From Ruminococcaceae bacterium UBA6364 (lineage in GTDB: Bacteria; Bacillota; Clostridia; Oscillospirales; Acutalibacteraceae), in the NCBI GenBank assembly GCA_002440045.1, contig DJRI01000153.1, positions 1,876 through 7,890 on the forward strand: 6,015 nucleotides of DNA, read 5' to 3'. This document shows, piece after piece, positions 1-5,600 of this stretch (positions are counted from its first letter, which is position 1; every line of letters starts with the position of its first letter). A program made the translations under genes and the position numbers. The notes beneath the pieces were generated by a model. That model saw nothing but the letters and a program-made list of their open reading frames with translations. It did not search any database and had not been told where the DNA came from.

Positions 1-8
1 AATTCATA

Positions 9-45
9 GCAAAAAGCATTAAGTTGTCATTTCTTTGCTTTTTGC
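9..45. repeat. 10-bp perfect inverted repeat downstream of the yabE-like gene
   Basis: Positions 9-18 (GCAAAAAGCA) and 36-45 (TGCTTTTTGC) are exact reverse complements separated by 17 bases. The element lies about 45 bases past the stop codon of the minus-strand gene. Transcribed from the minus strand it makes an A/U-rich stem with no U-tract after it. Read from the plus strand a run of seven T or more follows at 54-61, nine bases after the stem. It may help end transcription from either side, but it is not a canonical intrinsic terminator. The rest of 1-88 shows no gene. Confidence 0.4.
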
Positions 46-88
46 GGTCTGGACTTTTTTTACAGCCCCTTTGTTTATTTTGTTTTAA

Positions 89-1345
89 TCAGAGAATATA
101 TATCAGTATATCTCTTCTGCCCCACTGCCAGCACTGGTCGAGGGTATTCATATAAAGGTCAACCGTCCAATCGACGTCATAAATAAAGCCGCCCGTATCT
201 GCCGCTATGCAATAGCCGTAAACATATTTGCCGTCGGCCGAAACTATATACATTTCCGTGCCATAGGGGATTTCGTTGGGGTCAACCGCGATGTAGCCCG
301 CCTGAGCGCGCTTGCCCGTCGAGGTTGTGCCGCCGGGAATGCAATAAGCCGTTGCCTTGGCGTTTATTACGGAGCTGTAGTTTGTGGGAACACCGTCCGC
401 ACCGATATTTACATATGACGGAACGGTAAGCTCGCTCATGGGCGCGCTTGTCGGGAGCGTCTTGGGGAGCGGATTTGCCTTTGTGCCCACCTTTACTATT
501 CTGCTGACTGCGTCTGTTTTCACGCGCTCGTCTGTAAGTGCGCTGTCTGCAAGCACGCCGTCAACGTATTTTTCGGTATAAACAAGCTCTTTTGTGCCGT
601 TTTTGCCGTCTCTTACGACCTTTGAGCGGTTTTTATACATCTCGTCTGAGTATGTGTATTCTGTTTCGTAAGGAATCGCTTCTTCTTCAACGCGCTCTTT
701 AAGCTCTACTCTGTGAACGGTAATTTCCATTCCGTCCGAAAGCTTTTCGTCTCTTTCGGGGGTTGTATAATCCTCGTCCGAAAGCTCTATTCCGAGTGCG
801 GCAACCGCGTCTTCAACACTGCCGCCGGATACGCTTTCTTTATAAACCTTTCCGTCTGCGCTTACAGAAACCTCATACACGTCATAAATTTCAACCGTTA
901 ATGAGTCAAAAATCTGCGTATCTTCGGAAACGCTCGGTACTCTTCCGTCCGAAAGCTCAACGCCCGCTTTTAAAAGAGCGTCGCCGACCGTGCGCGAAGA
1001 ATAAACTGTTTTTCTGCTGCCGTCGGGATTTTTAACCGTCACCTTTGCGCCGCGCCTTACAACTATCTGCGCAGTCTCACTTTCGGGGAAAAACTCGCAA
1101 AAGGCAATTCTGTCGTCTCTGCTTTCGCTTAAAATAATTCCGACGTCGCCGAGAATGCTCTCGGGCGATTTTTTGATTGTTTGCACGGTAGTTACCGTGT
1201 CACCGTCCGTAACGGTTACGTCATAGATTACGGGCGGAACGGCGAATGCCGTGACCGATAAAAAGAACATTGTCGCCAAAACGAGAAGAAGCACTCTTCT
1301 CATAGGCGGGGTCACTGCCGTATCGCCAATTTTTCTGACTGTCAT
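89..1345 (-). CDS. yabE: YabE-like exported cell-wall protein (DUF348 repeats, G5 domain, 3D domain)
   Basis: This 418-residue protein is probably a cell-wall-active, lytic-transglycosylase-like enzyme acting outside the membrane. Residues 16-36 form a hydrophobic N-terminal segment after RR, read as a signal anchor or signal peptide. Three DUF348-like repeats follow (about 42-96, 98-153 and 156-211), then a G5 domain (about 213-290), a proline/serine linker (290-325) and a C-terminal 3D domain (326-418). The three aspartates naming the 3D domain are visible: D355 in AVDP, D383 in ADTGG and D396 in VDLYM. It ends in WGRRDILIYIL, typical of the family. The order matches Bacillus YabE and is Rpf-like in the DUF348/G5 part. 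I chose the ATG at 1345 because AAGGAG sits 7 bases upstream. The frame stays open to 1435, but that start is a TTG inside a perfect hairpin. Hydrolytic activity is inferred from the family, not shown here. Confidence 0.9.
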   Translation of the reverse strand: MTVRKIGDTAVTPPMRRVLLLVLATMFFLSVTAFAVPPVIYDVTVTDGDTVTTVQTIKKSPESILGDVGIILSESRDDRIAFCEFFPESETAQIVVRRGAKVTVKNPDGSRKTVYSSRTVGDALLKAGVELSDGRVPSVSEDTQIFDSLTVEIYDVYEVSVSADGKVYKESVSGGSVEDAVAALGIELSDEDYTTPERDEKLSDGMEITVHRVELKERVEEEAIPYETEYTYSDEMYKNRSKVVRDGKNGTKELVYTEKYVDGVLADSALTDERVKTDAVSRIVKVGTKANPLPKTLPTSAPMSELTVPSYVNIGADGVPTNYSSVINAKATAYCIPGGTTSTGKRAQAGYIAVDPNEIPYGTEMYIVSADGKYVYGYCIAADTGGFIYDVDWTVDLYMNTLDQCWQWGRRDILIYIL

Positions 1346-1352
1346 GGTAAAT

Positions 1353-1358
1353 CTCCTT
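1353..1358 (-). promoter_or_regulatory. Ribosome-binding site of the yabE-like gene
   Basis: AAGGAG on the minus strand lies 7 bases before the ATG at 1345. It decides the start codon over the longer in-frame extension to a TTG at 1435. The overlapping sequence GUUAAGGA (1354-1361) is nearly complementary to UCCUGAAC in the leader at 1417-1424, so this site may be open to occlusion. Confidence 0.85.
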
Positions 1359-1364
1359 AACCGA

Positions 1365-1398
1365 GCAGCCGCCCCGTTTTTTCGGGGAAAAAGGCTGC
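1365..1398 (-). repeat. Nested hairpin just upstream of the yabE-like ribosome-binding site
   Basis: An outer 6-bp stem is formed by GCAGCC (1365-1370) and GGCTGC (1393-1398). An inner 5-bp stem is formed by CCCCG (1372-1376) and CGGGG (1383-1387) around a 6-base loop, with a 1-base and a 5-base bulge between the two stems. In the mRNA the stem ends four bases before the UUAAGGAG motif. It lacks a trailing U-tract, so a role in translation or mRNA stability is likelier than termination. Confidence 0.6.
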
Positions 1399-1430
1399 CG
1401 TTTAATAGGCGGTTTTGTTCAGGATACGGG

Positions 1431-1451
1431 GTCAAAATCAGCGATTTTGAC
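1431..1451 (-). repeat. Perfect 9-bp hairpin in the yabE-like leader
   Basis: GTCAAAATC (1431-1439) and GATTTTGAC (1443-1451) are exact reverse complements around a 3-base spacer. In the minus-strand transcript this is a 9-bp stem with loop GCU, or a slightly opened version of it. No U-run follows, so it is not an intrinsic terminator. The alternative TTG start of the long open frame lies within it, which argues against translation from there. Confidence 0.7.
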
Positions 1452-1496
1452 TACGGCCCGAGGGCAAAAGCGCCCGTGTTTCCTATGGCAAAGCGT

Positions 1497-1524
1497 ATTA
1501 TATTCAAACTTTCGGCATTGTCAA
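1497..1524 (-). promoter_or_regulatory. Sigma-A-type promoter for the yabE-like gene
   Basis: On the minus strand TTGACA (1519-1524) and TATAAT (1497-1502) both match the consensus exactly, with a 16-base spacer. Transcription is expected to begin near 1490, which leaves the ~145-nt leader. Both boxes being perfect suggests high basal initiation, so control would fit better after initiation, in the leader. Confidence 0.8.
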
Positions 1525-1720
1525 ATAATTTATTTTTCATTTTTTGTGACTTTTGCACAATCGTTTTGAACATTGCGCTCCGACAAAAACTACATATAGT
1601 GCCTAACTCTCTTTTTCGACCGACAAATCCTTTGATTTTTTTGTGAGAATTGCAGAAATTACAAACTGTAACTTTTAGGCGGTTTTTTTGCCGTTTTTCT
1701 TTCAATTTGTAATTATTTTA
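1525..1720. other. Divergent intergenic region without a supportable gene
   Basis: This A/T-rich stretch lies between the yabE-like promoter and the cca promoter. A minus-strand open frame (1451-1705) has two CxxC pairs, but it begins with TTG, has no ribosome-binding site, runs through the yabE promoter and is lysine-rich, so I do not call it. There is a weak CGG/CCG hairpin followed by T residues (1680-1698) and two TTTGTCGG-like motifs on the minus strand near 1581-1588 and 1620-1627. None is strong enough to name a function. Confidence 0.5.
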
Positions 1721-1748
1721 TTGACATATCCGCAGAAAATAATACAAT
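1721..1748 (+). promoter_or_regulatory. Sigma-A-type promoter for cca
   Basis: TTGACA (1721-1726) and TACAAT (1743-1748) are separated by 16 bases. A TATAAT begins five bases further downstream, but its spacing of 21 is too long. The start of transcription is expected near 1755, giving a leader of about 30 bases. Confidence 0.75.
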
Positions 1749-1765
1749 ATAATTACAACTTAAAA

Positions 1766-1782
1766 ACTCCTACGGAGGAAGC
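1766..1782 (+). promoter_or_regulatory. cca ribosome-binding site inside a short inverted repeat
   Basis: GGAGG (1774-1778) lies 6 bases before the ATG at 1785. CTCC (1767-1770) and GGAG (1774-1777) are complementary around TAC, so the site could fold on itself; the alternative pairing is TCCT (1768-1771) with AGGA (1776-1779). The surrounding 17 bases resemble the conserved CUCC-UACG-GGAG hairpin of 16S rRNA. Confidence 0.7.
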
Positions 1783-1784
1783 TT

Positions 1785-3101
1785 ATGAAAATAGAAATTC
1801 CGGCATATATTAACAGTGTAATAAAGCGGTATTATTCCGCCGGATTTGAGGCGTTTTGCGTCGGCGGAGCAGTGCGCGACAGCATTTTGAAAACAACCCC
1901 CGAGGATTGGGATATTACGACAAACGCCCTCCCCGAAGAAACAAAAAAGCTCTTTTCCGACATTAAAACCGTCGATACGGGGATTAAACACGGCACGGTG
2001 AGCCTTGTTATAAACAGAAAATGCGTCGAGGTTACAACCTACAGAACAGACGGCGAATATAAAGACCGCCGCCACCCCGAAAGCGTGTCTTTTACACGCT
2101 CTTTAACCGAGGATTTAAAAAGGCGCGACTTTACCGTAAACGCCATAGCATATAATAATGAAAAGGGAATTGTTGACCCGTTTTGCGGATGCGACGATAT
2201 ATATAATAGTATAATAAGAGCCGTCGGCGACCCGGACAGGCGTTTTAAAGAGGACGGGTTAAGAATACTCAGGGCGCTTCGCTTTTCCTCTGTTTTGGGC
2301 TTTGACATTGAAGAAAACACAAAGGCCGCAATTCACAAAAATAAAGAGCTTTTAAAAGACATTTCGCAAGAACGAATAGCAGCAGAGCTTACAAAAATGC
2401 TTGTCGGTAAAAATATATTCAATGTGTTAATGGAATATTACGACGTTTTGGGCGTATTCATTCCCGAAATTCTTCCCGCGGTCGGCTTTAAGCAATACGG
2501 CAAAAAGCACGCCTATGACGTGTGGGAGCACACCTTGCACACAGTTGAAACTATTCCGCCCGATAAAACGCTTCGGCTTACAATGCTTCTTCACGACCTC
2601 GGCAAAATCGAAACGCACAGGCTTTGCGAAAACGGCGACAGCTCTTTTAAAAATCATGCCGCCGTCGGCGGAGAGATTGCAAAAAAAATCCTCACCCGAC
2701 TTAAATTCGACAAAAAAACAATCGCGCGCGTTTCGTTTCTTGTTTCGCACCACGATTTTGAGCCGCCGAAAACAAAAATCGAGCTGAAGAAAAAGATGAA
2801 AGAGCTTTCGCCCGACGACGTAAGAACGCTTTTGATTATTAAAAAAAGCGACCGCGGCGCTTTGAGCGAAGCATACAGAAACATTGAAAAAGAAAGCGAA
2901 AGAACGCTTTTGTGGCTCAAAGAAATTGAAGAAAATAACGAGTGCACAAAAATTTGCGACCTTAAAATCAACGGAAACGACCTTATTAAGGCGGGGCTTC
3001 GCGGCGAAGAAGTCGGAAAAGCGCTTGATACGGCTCTTGACGCCGTTATCGAAGGAAAAGTTGTTAACAATCGAAATGACTTGTTGACATATATATTATA
3101 A
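1785..3101 (+). CDS. cca: CCA tRNA nucleotidyltransferase (class II, HD-domain type)
   Basis: The enzyme adds or repairs the 3'-terminal CCA of tRNAs from CTP and ATP, without a nucleic-acid template, in the cytoplasm. The 438 residues fit the usual length of HD-containing bacterial forms. The class II nucleotidyltransferase head is clear: GGAVRD at 27-32, catalytic DWD at 41-43 (D41, D43), RRDFTVNAIAY at 113-123, and the base-selecting EDGLR at 156-160 followed by ILRALRF. The neck and body follow, and an HD phosphohydrolase domain spans about 245-330 with H249, LLHDLGK (HD at 270-271), H291 and SHHD (321-324). It has its own promoter and GGAGG site; the stop at 3099-3101 overlaps the next promoter. 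Related poly(A) polymerases or split CC/A-adding enzymes are possible. The intact motifs and a Firmicute-type host favour full CCA addition, but this cannot be settled from sequence alone. Confidence 0.92.
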   Translation: MKIEIPAYINSVIKRYYSAGFEAFCVGGAVRDSILKTTPEDWDITTNALPEETKKLFSDIKTVDTGIKHGTVSLVINRKCVEVTTYRTDGEYKDRRHPESVSFTRSLTEDLKRRDFTVNAIAYNNEKGIVDPFCGCDDIYNSIIRAVGDPDRRFKEDGLRILRALRFSSVLGFDIEENTKAAIHKNKELLKDISQERIAAELTKMLVGKNIFNVLMEYYDVLGVFIPEILPAVGFKQYGKKHAYDVWEHTLHTVETIPPDKTLRLTMLLHDLGKIETHRLCENGDSSFKNHAAVGGEIAKKILTRLKFDKKTIARVSFLVSHHDFEPPKTKIELKKKMKELSPDDVRTLLIIKKSDRGALSEAYRNIEKESERTLLWLKEIEENNECTKICDLKINGNDLIKAGLRGEEVGKALDTALDAVIEGKVVNNRNDLLTYIL

Positions 3102-3112
3102 TAGTATAGAAT
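3084..3112 (+). promoter_or_regulatory. Promoter of the GH2 gene, overlapping the 3' end of cca
   Basis: TTGACA (3084-3089) lies within the last codons of cca, and TAGAAT (3107-3112) lies after its stop, with a 17-base spacer. Transcription should start near 3119, giving a ~77-nt leader that begins with an A-run and GC-rich hairpins. TATAAT at 3098-3103 is too close to the -35 box to serve as its partner. Confidence 0.7.
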
Positions 3113-3119
3113 TATATGT

Positions 3120-3139
3120 AAAAAAGCCGGCTTGCCGGC
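3120..3139 (-). terminator. Candidate minus-strand intrinsic terminator between cca and the GH2 gene
   Basis: On the minus strand the order is GCCGG, loop CAAG, CCGGC, then six T residues (3120-3125). This is a GC-rich 5-bp stem with a U-tract, the classic intrinsic terminator form. In the plus direction the hairpin is followed by ACCGTTGCC, so it should not terminate cca. No minus-strand gene is seen downstream at 3197-6015, so it would act on antisense transcripts. It may instead be simply a leader hairpin of the GH2 mRNA. Confidence 0.45.
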
Positions 3140-3162
3140 ACCGTTGCCGCCGATTAGCCGGC
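3126..3162 (+). repeat. Three GCCGGC palindromes with alternative hairpins in the GH2 leader
   Basis: GCCGGC occurs at 3126-3131, 3134-3139 and 3157-3162. Copy 2 can pair with copy 1 (tight hairpin) or with copy 3 (17-base loop). A further stem, CGGCA (3136-3140) with TGCCG (3145-3149), competes with both. The result is a leader with mutually exclusive folds close to the predicted transcript start. Three GTAAAA-type units (3163-3180) follow. Confidence 0.55.
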
Positions 3163-3181
3163 GTAAAAGTAAAAGTAAATT

Positions 3182-3198
3182 ATAAAGGGTGACTTTAT
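3182..3198 (+). promoter_or_regulatory. GH2 ribosome-binding site in a hairpin that includes the start codon
   Basis: ATAAAG (3182-3187) and CTTTAT (3193-3198) are exact reverse complements around GGTGA (3188-3192). The Shine-Dalgarno-like AAGGGTGA would sit partly in the loop, and the first two bases of the ATG (3197-3199) in the 3' arm. The A/U-rich stem is weak. Confidence 0.5.
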
Positions 3199-5563
3199 GA
3201 GAACTGTATATCCGCTTAACTTCGGTTGGAAATATTCCCCCGATTTCCGCGACGAAATGCTCAAAAAAAGCTTTGACGATTCCGCTTTTGAAACCGTCGA
3301 TATTCCCCATACAAATTTGGAGCTTCCGCTTAACTATTTTGACGAAAAATCATATCAGTTTAAAAGCTGCTATCGCAAGCACTTTTCGCTTGACGGCGGC
3401 AAAAACGAGGGCAAGCGCTATATTCTTCATTTTGAGGGCGCTTCGGTTTATTCGCGCGTTTATCTCAACGGCAGCTTTATCGGCGAATACAAAGGCTCTT
3501 ATAACAGATTTTCGTTTGATATAACAGACAACGTAAGGGCAAAAAACAACGTCCTCGCGGTGGAGCTTGACTCAAGCGAGTTAGAAGATGTTCCGCCGTT
3601 CGGCAACGTTGTCGACTACCTTGTTTACGGCGGCATTTATCGCGAGGTGTGGCTTGAAGAGGTAAGCGACGTTTATATTGAAGACGTTTTTGTAAGACCC
3701 ATGAACGTGCTTCACGAAAAAAAGGTTATAGACGCCGACATCACTCTTTCAAAAAGCTTTGAAGGCACGCTTTGCCTCACGCTTAAAGACAAAGACGGTA
3801 CCGCACTTTCTTCGCGCGAGTGTGCTTTTAAAGGTAAAAAAGTCAACATAAAATGGGCGGTTTCGGGCGTAAAGCTTTGGGAGCCCGATATGCCCGAGCT
3901 TTATACGCTTGAAGTAAAGCTTCAGGGTCTTGACGAAAAATCCGAGCGCTTCGGCTTCAGAGAGGCAAGATTTAAAAAAGACGGCTTTTATCTTAACGGC
4001 AAAAAGCTTAAAATACGCGGCCTTAACCGCCACCAAAGCTACCCCTATGTCGGCTATGCCATGCCGAAAAATGTTCAGAAAGCAGACGCTGACCTTTTAA
4101 AATACAAGCTCGGCGTTAACCTTGTAAGAACGTCGCACTACCCCGACAGCGTTCATTTTCTTGACAGATGCGACGAAATAGGACTTCTTGTTTTCACCGA
4201 AATTCCGAGCTGGCAGTTTTTGGGCGAGGGCGAATGGCGCGAGCATTTCAAAGATAACATCAAAAGAATGATAATCCGCGACAGAAACCACCCGTCCGTA
4301 ATTCTTTGGGGCGTCAGGGTAAACGAGGGTATGGATTGCGACGAATTTTATAAAGAAGCAAACGAAATTGCCCACAGCCTTGACTCAACGCGCCAGACGG
4401 GCGGCGTAAGAAATATTCCGCGAAGCCATTTGTTTGAAGACGTTTTCACTTATAACGACTTTTCTCACTCGGGCGGTATGGTTACGCTTCTGCCGCCGAT
4501 TATCCCCGCAGGGCTTAACGCGCCCTATCTTGTTACCGAGCACAACGGCCATATGTACCCCACAAAAAGCTTTGACCGCGAGGCGTTAAGGACGGAACAT
4601 GCGCTTCGCCACACAAGGGTTTTAAACACGGCTTACGGCAACCCGAGAATAAGCGGCGCTATCGGTTGGTGCATGGCCGATTATAACACGCATAAAGACT
4701 TCGGCAGCGGCGACAAGATATGCTATCACGGCGTTACGGATATGTTCCGTGTTCCGAAATTCGGCGCGGCGGTTTATCGCTCTCAGCAGGAGTTTGAGCC
4801 TTATCTTGAGGTTTCGTCGTCAATGGATATAGGCGAGCACCCCGGCGGAATTATAGGCAAGGTTTGGGTATTTACAAACTGCGACTATGTAAAGCTTTAT
4901 AAGAGCGGAAAATACACAAGCACAATTTACCCGAAGGACTCTCCCTTTAAAAATCTTCCGCACCCGCCCATGCTTGCCGAAGACTTTTTCGGCGACGCGC
5001 TTACCGAGGTTGAAAAAATCGACCCCAAAGCGGCAAAATATCTTAAAGAGGCTCTTGTTGCCGCTCAGCGCGACCAAATCAAAATGCCCCCGCAAAACTG
5101 GCTCAAGGTCGGCGCGGGAATGGCTTTGGGCAAAATTTCAATCGCACGGATGTATGACCTTGTAACAAAATATATCGGCGGTTGGGGCGACAAGCAGGTA
5201 TCTTATACCTTTGAGGGCTACAAAGACGGCAAGCTTGTAAAAACAATCGTAAAAAGCGCCGTTACGGGGCTTCACCTTGAAGTCAAAGCCGACAGCACCG
5301 TGCTTAAAGAGGACGACACATATGACGCGACAAGAATAGAAATTCTTGCGCTTGACCAAAACGGCAACCGCGCTCCGTTTGCCGACAGCGCTGTAAAAGT
5401 ATCAATTAAAGGCCCCGCAGAAATTATCGGGCCGAAGGAATTCCCCCTTGTCGGCGGCGACAGAGCGTTCTGGATAAGAACGGTCGGCAAAAAAGGCGAT
5501 ATAACAGTAACAGTAAACGCCGAAAATATCGGTAAAGCAAAGCTTGACTTAAAAGCGGAATAA
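3197..5563 (+). CDS. Glycoside hydrolase family 2 protein (beta-galactosidase/beta-glucuronidase-like)
   Basis: This 788-residue retaining glycosidase has no signal peptide, so it should act in the cytoplasm on imported glycosides. Domains in order: an N-terminal GH2 jelly-roll (about 1-165), an immunoglobulin-like GH2 sandwich (about 165-258), and a TIM barrel (about 260-535) entered through KLKIRGLNRHQ. Predicted acid/base is E377 (WGVRVNEG, 371-378) and predicted nucleophile is E448 (VTEHNGHM, 446-453). R311TSHYP and RNHPSVILWG are typical GH2 blocks. A C-terminal beta domain is interrupted by a largely helical stretch (about 582-665). A final Ig-like domain (about 690-788) ends with GPAEIIGP and VGGDRAFWIRT, like GH2 C-terminal modules. 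Substrate specificity cannot be read from the sequence; beta-galactoside is only the default guess, and beta-glucuronide or other beta-glycosides are possible. No transporter or regulator lies in the window. It has its own promoter and a hairpin-rich leader. Confidence 0.88.
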   Translation: MRTVYPLNFGWKYSPDFRDEMLKKSFDDSAFETVDIPHTNLELPLNYFDEKSYQFKSCYRKHFSLDGGKNEGKRYILHFEGASVYSRVYLNGSFIGEYKGSYNRFSFDITDNVRAKNNVLAVELDSSELEDVPPFGNVVDYLVYGGIYREVWLEEVSDVYIEDVFVRPMNVLHEKKVIDADITLSKSFEGTLCLTLKDKDGTALSSRECAFKGKKVNIKWAVSGVKLWEPDMPELYTLEVKLQGLDEKSERFGFREARFKKDGFYLNGKKLKIRGLNRHQSYPYVGYAMPKNVQKADADLLKYKLGVNLVRTSHYPDSVHFLDRCDEIGLLVFTEIPSWQFLGEGEWREHFKDNIKRMIIRDRNHPSVILWGVRVNEGMDCDEFYKEANEIAHSLDSTRQTGGVRNIPRSHLFEDVFTYNDFSHSGGMVTLLPPIIPAGLNAPYLVTEHNGHMYPTKSFDREALRTEHALRHTRVLNTAYGNPRISGAIGWCMADYNTHKDFGSGDKICYHGVTDMFRVPKFGAAVYRSQQEFEPYLEVSSSMDIGEHPGGIIGKVWVFTNCDYVKLYKSGKYTSTIYPKDSPFKNLPHPPMLAEDFFGDALTEVEKIDPKAAKYLKEALVAAQRDQIKMPPQNWLKVGAGMALGKISIARMYDLVTKYIGGWGDKQVSYTFEGYKDGKLVKTIVKSAVTGLHLEVKADSTVLKEDDTYDATRIEILALDQNGNRAPFADSAVKVSIKGPAEIIGPKEFPLVGGDRAFWIRTVGKKGDITVTVNAENIGKAKLDLKAE

Positions 5564-5572
5564 GATTATTAT
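5544..5572 (+). promoter_or_regulatory. Candidate metG promoter overlapping the 3' end of the GH2 gene
   Basis: TTGACT (5544-5549) in the last codons of the GH2 gene and TATTAT (5567-5572) just after its stop have a 17-base spacer. An exact TATAAT at 5570-5575 has a spacer of 20 and is a less likely partner. The transcript would start near 5579, giving a leader of about 72 nt. Confidence 0.6.
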
Positions 5573-5600
5573 AATCAGTATTCTGTAAAAACTCAGGTTC

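Larger units (their letters stand above)
1346..1490 (-). promoter_or_regulatory. Structured 5' leader of the yabE-like gene, class not recognised
   Basis: About 145 nt separate the predicted transcription start (near 1490) from the ATG. Hand folding of the minus-strand RNA gives a basal stem of two parts. AGGA (1481-1484) pairs with UCCU (1421-1424), and ACGGG (1473-1477) pairs with CCCGU (1426-1430). This encloses a perfect 9-bp hairpin (1431-1451), stacked directly on the basal stem, and a GC-rich arm (1452-1472) with alternative short stems. A second, nested hairpin (1365-1398) precedes the ribosome-binding site. Such an arrangement suggests a cis-regulatory RNA. The c-di-AMP ydaO class often controls wall hydrolases, but its conserved blocks are not visible, and I could not match other classes. 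No conservation data are available. Confidence 0.45.

Noticed and set aside
1346..1435. N-terminal extension of the YabE-like protein by 30 residues from a TTG at 1435
   Set aside because: The TTG lies inside a perfect 9-bp hairpin and has no ribosome-binding site, the extension is not signal-peptide-like, and AAGGAG is ideally placed for the ATG at 1345.
1346..1490. ydaO-type c-di-AMP riboswitch
   Set aside because: The gene type fits, but the conserved GGGGUGAAUC-like and GACAGCUAAC-like blocks I expect for this class are not present in the leader.
1581..1627. Two TTTGTCGG-like motifs on the minus strand resembling Spo0A boxes
   Set aside because: Each departs from the TGTCGAA core at its last two positions, and their placement relative to the promoters is not informative; such matches are expected by chance.
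1451..1705. 84-residue minus-strand open frame with two CxxC pairs, like a small zinc ribbon
   Set aside because: It starts with TTG without a ribosome-binding site, has lysine-rich composition expected of A/T-rich non-coding DNA, and overlaps the promoter of the yabE-like gene.
2654..3310. 218-residue minus-strand open frame across the cca/GH2 junction
   Set aside because: It is antisense to two well-supported genes, contains the candidate minus-strand terminator, and has the serine/leucine-rich make-up typical of antisense frames.
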